Origin: an uncultured Clostridia bacterium
GTDB taxonomy: Bacteria; Bacillota; Clostridia; Christensenellales; UBA1242
Assembly (NCBI GenBank): GCA_945919375.1
Contig: CAMEJD010000011.1
Coordinates: forward strand, 1-34,236
Direction: 5' to 3'
DNA length: 34,236 nucleotides
Positions 31,946 through 34,236 of this stretch are shown piece after piece (the first letter of the stretch is position 1; each line of letters begins with the position of its first letter). The position numbers and the translations under genes are program-made. Below the pieces are notes generated by a model. The model was not told the DNA's origin. It saw nothing but the letters and a program-made list of their open reading frames with translations, and searched no databases.

Positions 31946-33168
31946 TGAATGATTATAAAAATGATTTTCCTTTACTAAAGGATAGTAACATAATTTATCT
32001 TGATAGTGGTGCAACTTCGCAAAAACCATTATGCGTTATTGACGCCGAAGATGAGTTTTACAAAAAATATAATGCAAACCCATATCGTGGTGCATATGAT
32101 TTAAGTGTTAAAGCAACAAGCAAATATAATGAAGCAAGACATGAAGTTGCAAAATTTTTAAATAGCAAATATGATGAAGAAATTATATTTACAAAAAATG
32201 CAACCGAAGCATTAAATCTTATTGCCTACACCTATGGTCTTGACAATTTACAACAAAACGACAAAGTTGTTTTGTCAATTATGGAACACCACTCTAACCT
32301 TGTTCCATGGCAAAAAATATCAAAGCAAAAAAATGCAAAACTTGAATATATGTATATCAACAAAAATTTTGAGTTAGACAAAGAAGAAATTGACAAAAAA
32401 ATAACCAAAGGTACCAAAGTTGTTGGAATTTTAAGCGTTTCAAATGTCTTGGGAACAATTAACGATATTGAATACATTATAAAAAAAGCCCATAGCGTTG
32501 GCGCAAAAGTTGTTGTGGACATTTCTCAAAGCATTGCACATATGCCTTTTGATGTTCAAAAAACAGATGCCGATTTTGTTGTTTTTTCCGGACATAAAAT
32601 GTATGGACCACTTGGAATTGGTGTACTTTATGGCAAAAAAGAACTGCTTGAAAATATGTCACCATTTTTAATGGGTGGAGATATGATTGAGTATGTTTAT
32701 GAACAGTCAACAACTTATGCCCCACTTCCCCATAAGTTTGAAGCAGGAACACAGAATGTTGCCGGTGCTGTTGGGCTTATGACTGCAATAAAATATATTC
32801 AAAGTATTGGATATCAAACAATTGAAAGCATTGAAAAAGCAATTTCAAACTATGCATATAGTGAATTAAGTAAACTTCCTTATATTGAGTTGTATTGTCC
32901 AAAAGACGAAACAAAAAGAAGTGAAGTTATATCTTTTAATATGAAGGGTATTCATCCACATGATGTTTCCACAATGCTTGACTTTTCTCATATATGCATT
33001 CGTGCAGGCAATCATTGTGCCCAACCACTTATGCGATATTTGGGAATTGATAGCACATGTAGAATAAGTTTTTCGTTTTACAACACAAAAGAAGATGTGG
33101 ACAACCTTGTTATTGCATTAAAAGGAATATATAGCAAATTTGAAAAATATATAAAGGTGGCAAAATAA
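31945..33168 (+). CDS. sufS: Cysteine desulfurase SufS (group II)
   Basis: SufS takes sulfur from cysteine using pyridoxal phosphate and passes it on as persulfide. The 407-residue protein has the PLP lysine K218 (FSGHKMYGPLG), the nearby TEALNLIAY and HHSNLVPW motifs, and the catalytic Cys C358 in RAGNHCAQPL, the short-loop type of group II enzymes. It begins at an ATG overlapping sufD and ends overlapping the sufU start, both TAATG. The adjacent sufU supplies the sulfur acceptor. Confidence 0.97.
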   Translation: MNDYKNDFPLLKDSNIIYLDSGATSQKPLCVIDAEDEFYKKYNANPYRGAYDLSVKATSKYNEARHEVAKFLNSKYDEEIIFTKNATEALNLIAYTYGLDNLQQNDKVVLSIMEHHSNLVPWQKISKQKNAKLEYMYINKNFELDKEEIDKKITKGTKVVGILSVSNVLGTINDIEYIIKKAHSVGAKVVVDISQSIAHMPFDVQKTDADFVVFSGHKMYGPLGIGVLYGKKELLENMSPFLMGGDMIEYVYEQSTTYAPLPHKFEAGTQNVAGAVGLMTAIKYIQSIGYQTIESIEKAISNYAYSELSKLPYIELYCPKDETKRSEVISFNMKGIHPHDVSTMLDFSHICIRAGNHCAQPLMRYLGIDSTCRISFSFYNTKEDVDNLVIALKGIYSKFEKYIKVAK

Positions 33169-33605
33169 TGGAACAATTTGATGATATGTACACTGACCTT
33201 ATTATGGAACATTCTATGAACAGTCCCAACAAAAAAAATATAGACTCCCCAACTTGCTCACTTAAAGGTCACAATCCTAATTGTGGAGATGAAATTGAAC
33301 TTGAAGTAAAACTTGATGGTGACAAAATTGAAGATATGTCATTTGTTGGACATGGTTGTGCAATTTCACAAAGTTCAACATCAATTATGATAGACACTTT
33401 GCGTGGAAAAACACTAACCGAAGCAAAAAATATTATTGCAATATTTCTAAAAATGATAAGACGAGAAAGTTTGACAAATGAAGAAAAAGATTTGTTAAAA
33501 GACAGCATTGCCTTTGAAAATATTTCAAATATGCCAGCAAGAGTGAAATGTGTTGAACTTGCTTGGCGAACTTTGGATGATATGTTAAATAAAAAAAATA
33601 TCTAG
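33168..33605 (+). CDS. sufU: Zinc-dependent sulfurtransferase SufU
   Basis: SufU accepts persulfide sulfur from SufS. The 145-residue protein has the four zinc-site residues in the expected places: C39 and D41 (NPNCGDEIEL), C64 (VGHGCAISQSS) and C128 (RVKCVELAW). IscU-type proteins lack the insertion seen here between the second and third ligands. The ATG has AAGGTGG upstream. The stop codon lies in the terminator stem. It ends the suf operon. Confidence 0.95.
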   Translation: MEQFDDMYTDLIMEHSMNSPNKKNIDSPTCSLKGHNPNCGDEIELEVKLDGDKIEDMSFVGHGCAISQSSTSIMIDTLRGKTLTEAKNIIAIFLKMIRRESLTNEEKDLLKDSIAFENISNMPARVKCVELAWRTLDDMLNKKNI

Positions 33606-33626
33606 CATTTGCTAGATATTTTTTTA
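33591..33626. terminator. Bidirectional terminator between sufU and the LRR gene
   Basis: AATATCTAGCA (33597-33607) pairs with TGCTAGATATT (33610-33620), flanked by A and T runs. The sufU stop lies in the left arm, and the LRR gene's stop (33624-33626) is just to the right, so it serves both. Confidence 0.85.
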
Positions 33627-34236
33627 TGCTGTTTTTGTTAATGTTATGCTTGTGCCTGTTGTTGTTGGCAAAGCTGTGTAAGGATCTCCGTTGATATTGT
33701 TGACATCCTTCCATGTGCCACTTGGCAAGGAAATGTTAGTTTTTGGATTTATTTTAGGAGATTTTATTTCAGTTAATGCAGTACAACCTGTTAAGAAATT
33801 ACCATATGCATCTGATGCTACGTTTGATAGGTCAAAACTACTTAAATCAAGACTAGTTAGGCTGCTACAATTTTTAAACATTCCATTGTAACTAGGATAA
33901 TAGTCATAGCTCATACTTGTCACATTTGATGTGTCAAACATACTACTAAATTTCAAAGTCTTCAGACTGCTACAATTTTCAAACATACCTGTCATAGATG
34001 TTACACTTGATGTGTTAAACCCACTTACATCCAAACTTGTAAGTCCACTACATTTGAAAAACATAAATCCCATATTTGTAACATTTAATGTATCAAAACT
34101 GCTAACATCTAGACTTGTTAAACTGCTACATCCAGAAAACATACTACTCATATTTGTCACATTTGATGTATTAAAGTTACTTAAGTCCAAACTTGTTAAA
34201 CTGCTACATCCATAAAACATATTACTCATATTGGTT
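33624..34236 (-). CDS. BspA-like leucine-rich-repeat surface protein (C-terminal part)
   Basis: The reading frame is open to the window edge, so only the last 203 or so residues are visible and the start is outside. It is built of 26-residue (78-base) repeats of the form NMSSMFSGCSSLTSLDVSSF, with a following DTxNVT. At least four copies are seen, with a six-residue insertion (SYDYYPSYNG) in one. This is the DUF285/BspA-type leucine-rich repeat found on surface proteins of gut and oral bacteria and mycoplasmas. A short Thr-rich tail (ALPTTTGTSITLTKTA) follows the repeats without an LPxTG motif or membrane anchor. Binding partner unknown. Confidence 0.85.
   Translation of the reverse strand, partial: TNMSNMFYGCSSLTSLDLSNFNTSNVTNMSSMFSGCSSLTSLDVSSFDTLNVTNMGFMFFKCSGLTSLDVSGFNTSSVTSMTGMFENCSSLKTLKFSSMFDTSNVTSMSYDYYPSYNGMFKNCSSLTSLDLSSFDLSNVASDAYGNFLTGCTALTEIKSPKINPKTNISLPSGTWKDVNNINGDPYTALPTTTGTSITLTKTA

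Noticed and set aside
33650..34236. CRISPR-like periodicity
   Set aside because: The 78-base repeats are coding, in frame, and vary between copies as leucine-rich repeats do; there are no unique spacers.

Overview
The window is AT-rich chromosomal DNA with strong Shine-Dalgarno sites, sigma-A type promoters and rho-independent terminators. It looks like a low-GC member of the Bacillota, most likely an uncultured-type Clostridia. Three features argue for a spore former: a germination-protease (GPR, family A25) homologue, a PdaB-type polysaccharide deacetylase, and a pair of small genes behind sigma-K-like promoters. Most of the content is core housekeeping; no prophage, integrase, transposase or CRISPR array was seen.

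Layout. 1-1600: murG, then a convergent intergenic region packed with palindromic repeats, ending at rplS. 1600-5510 (minus): rplS with a probable L19 autoregulatory leader, clpX and clpP, then trigger factor with tandem promoters. 5527-8035 (minus): a MarR-type regulator heads a tight operon with sepF, lspA, an RluD-type pseudouridine synthase and a small membrane protein; a UPF0316 (DUF2179-type) membrane protein is divergent from it. 8718-8889: tRNA-Leu(CAA). 9027-12134 (minus): a stand-alone HD-GYP protein and leuS, each with its own promoter. 12249-15222: a probable lipoprotein, a subtilisin-like protease without a signal peptide, an 88-residue protein and, divergent, two small sporulation-type genes. 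15322-22560 (minus): an isoleucine T-box leader precedes ileS, a GNAT acetyltransferase, an rRNA-type methyltransferase, an RluA-type synthase and oligoendopeptidase F, all closely packed. 22608-25435 (minus): an unrecognised 105-residue protein, a PflX-like radical SAM protein, a short glutamate racemase and the GPR homologue. 25479-28407 (minus): a SipW-like signal peptidase with a long Lys/Pro-rich tail, a tandem OB-fold SSB-like protein and the PdaB-like deacetylase. 28710-33620 (plus): the complete sufCBDSU iron-sulfur cluster operon. 33624-34236 (minus): the 3' end of a BspA-like leucine-rich-repeat surface protein that runs off the window.

The parts work together as translation and tRNA charging (rplS, leuS, ileS, tRNA-Leu, RNA-modifying enzymes), protein quality control (tig, clpP, clpX, pepF), envelope and division (murG, murI, sepF, lspA), iron-sulfur assembly and sporulation/germination. 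The regions most worth a second look are the 12.2-15.3 kb cluster with its sigma-K-like promoters, the tailed SipW-like peptidase, the T-box operon with its non-canonical T-box element, the nested palindromes at 1290-1600, and the apparently leaderless gpr gene. All assignments come from reading motifs and context by eye; no database search was run.
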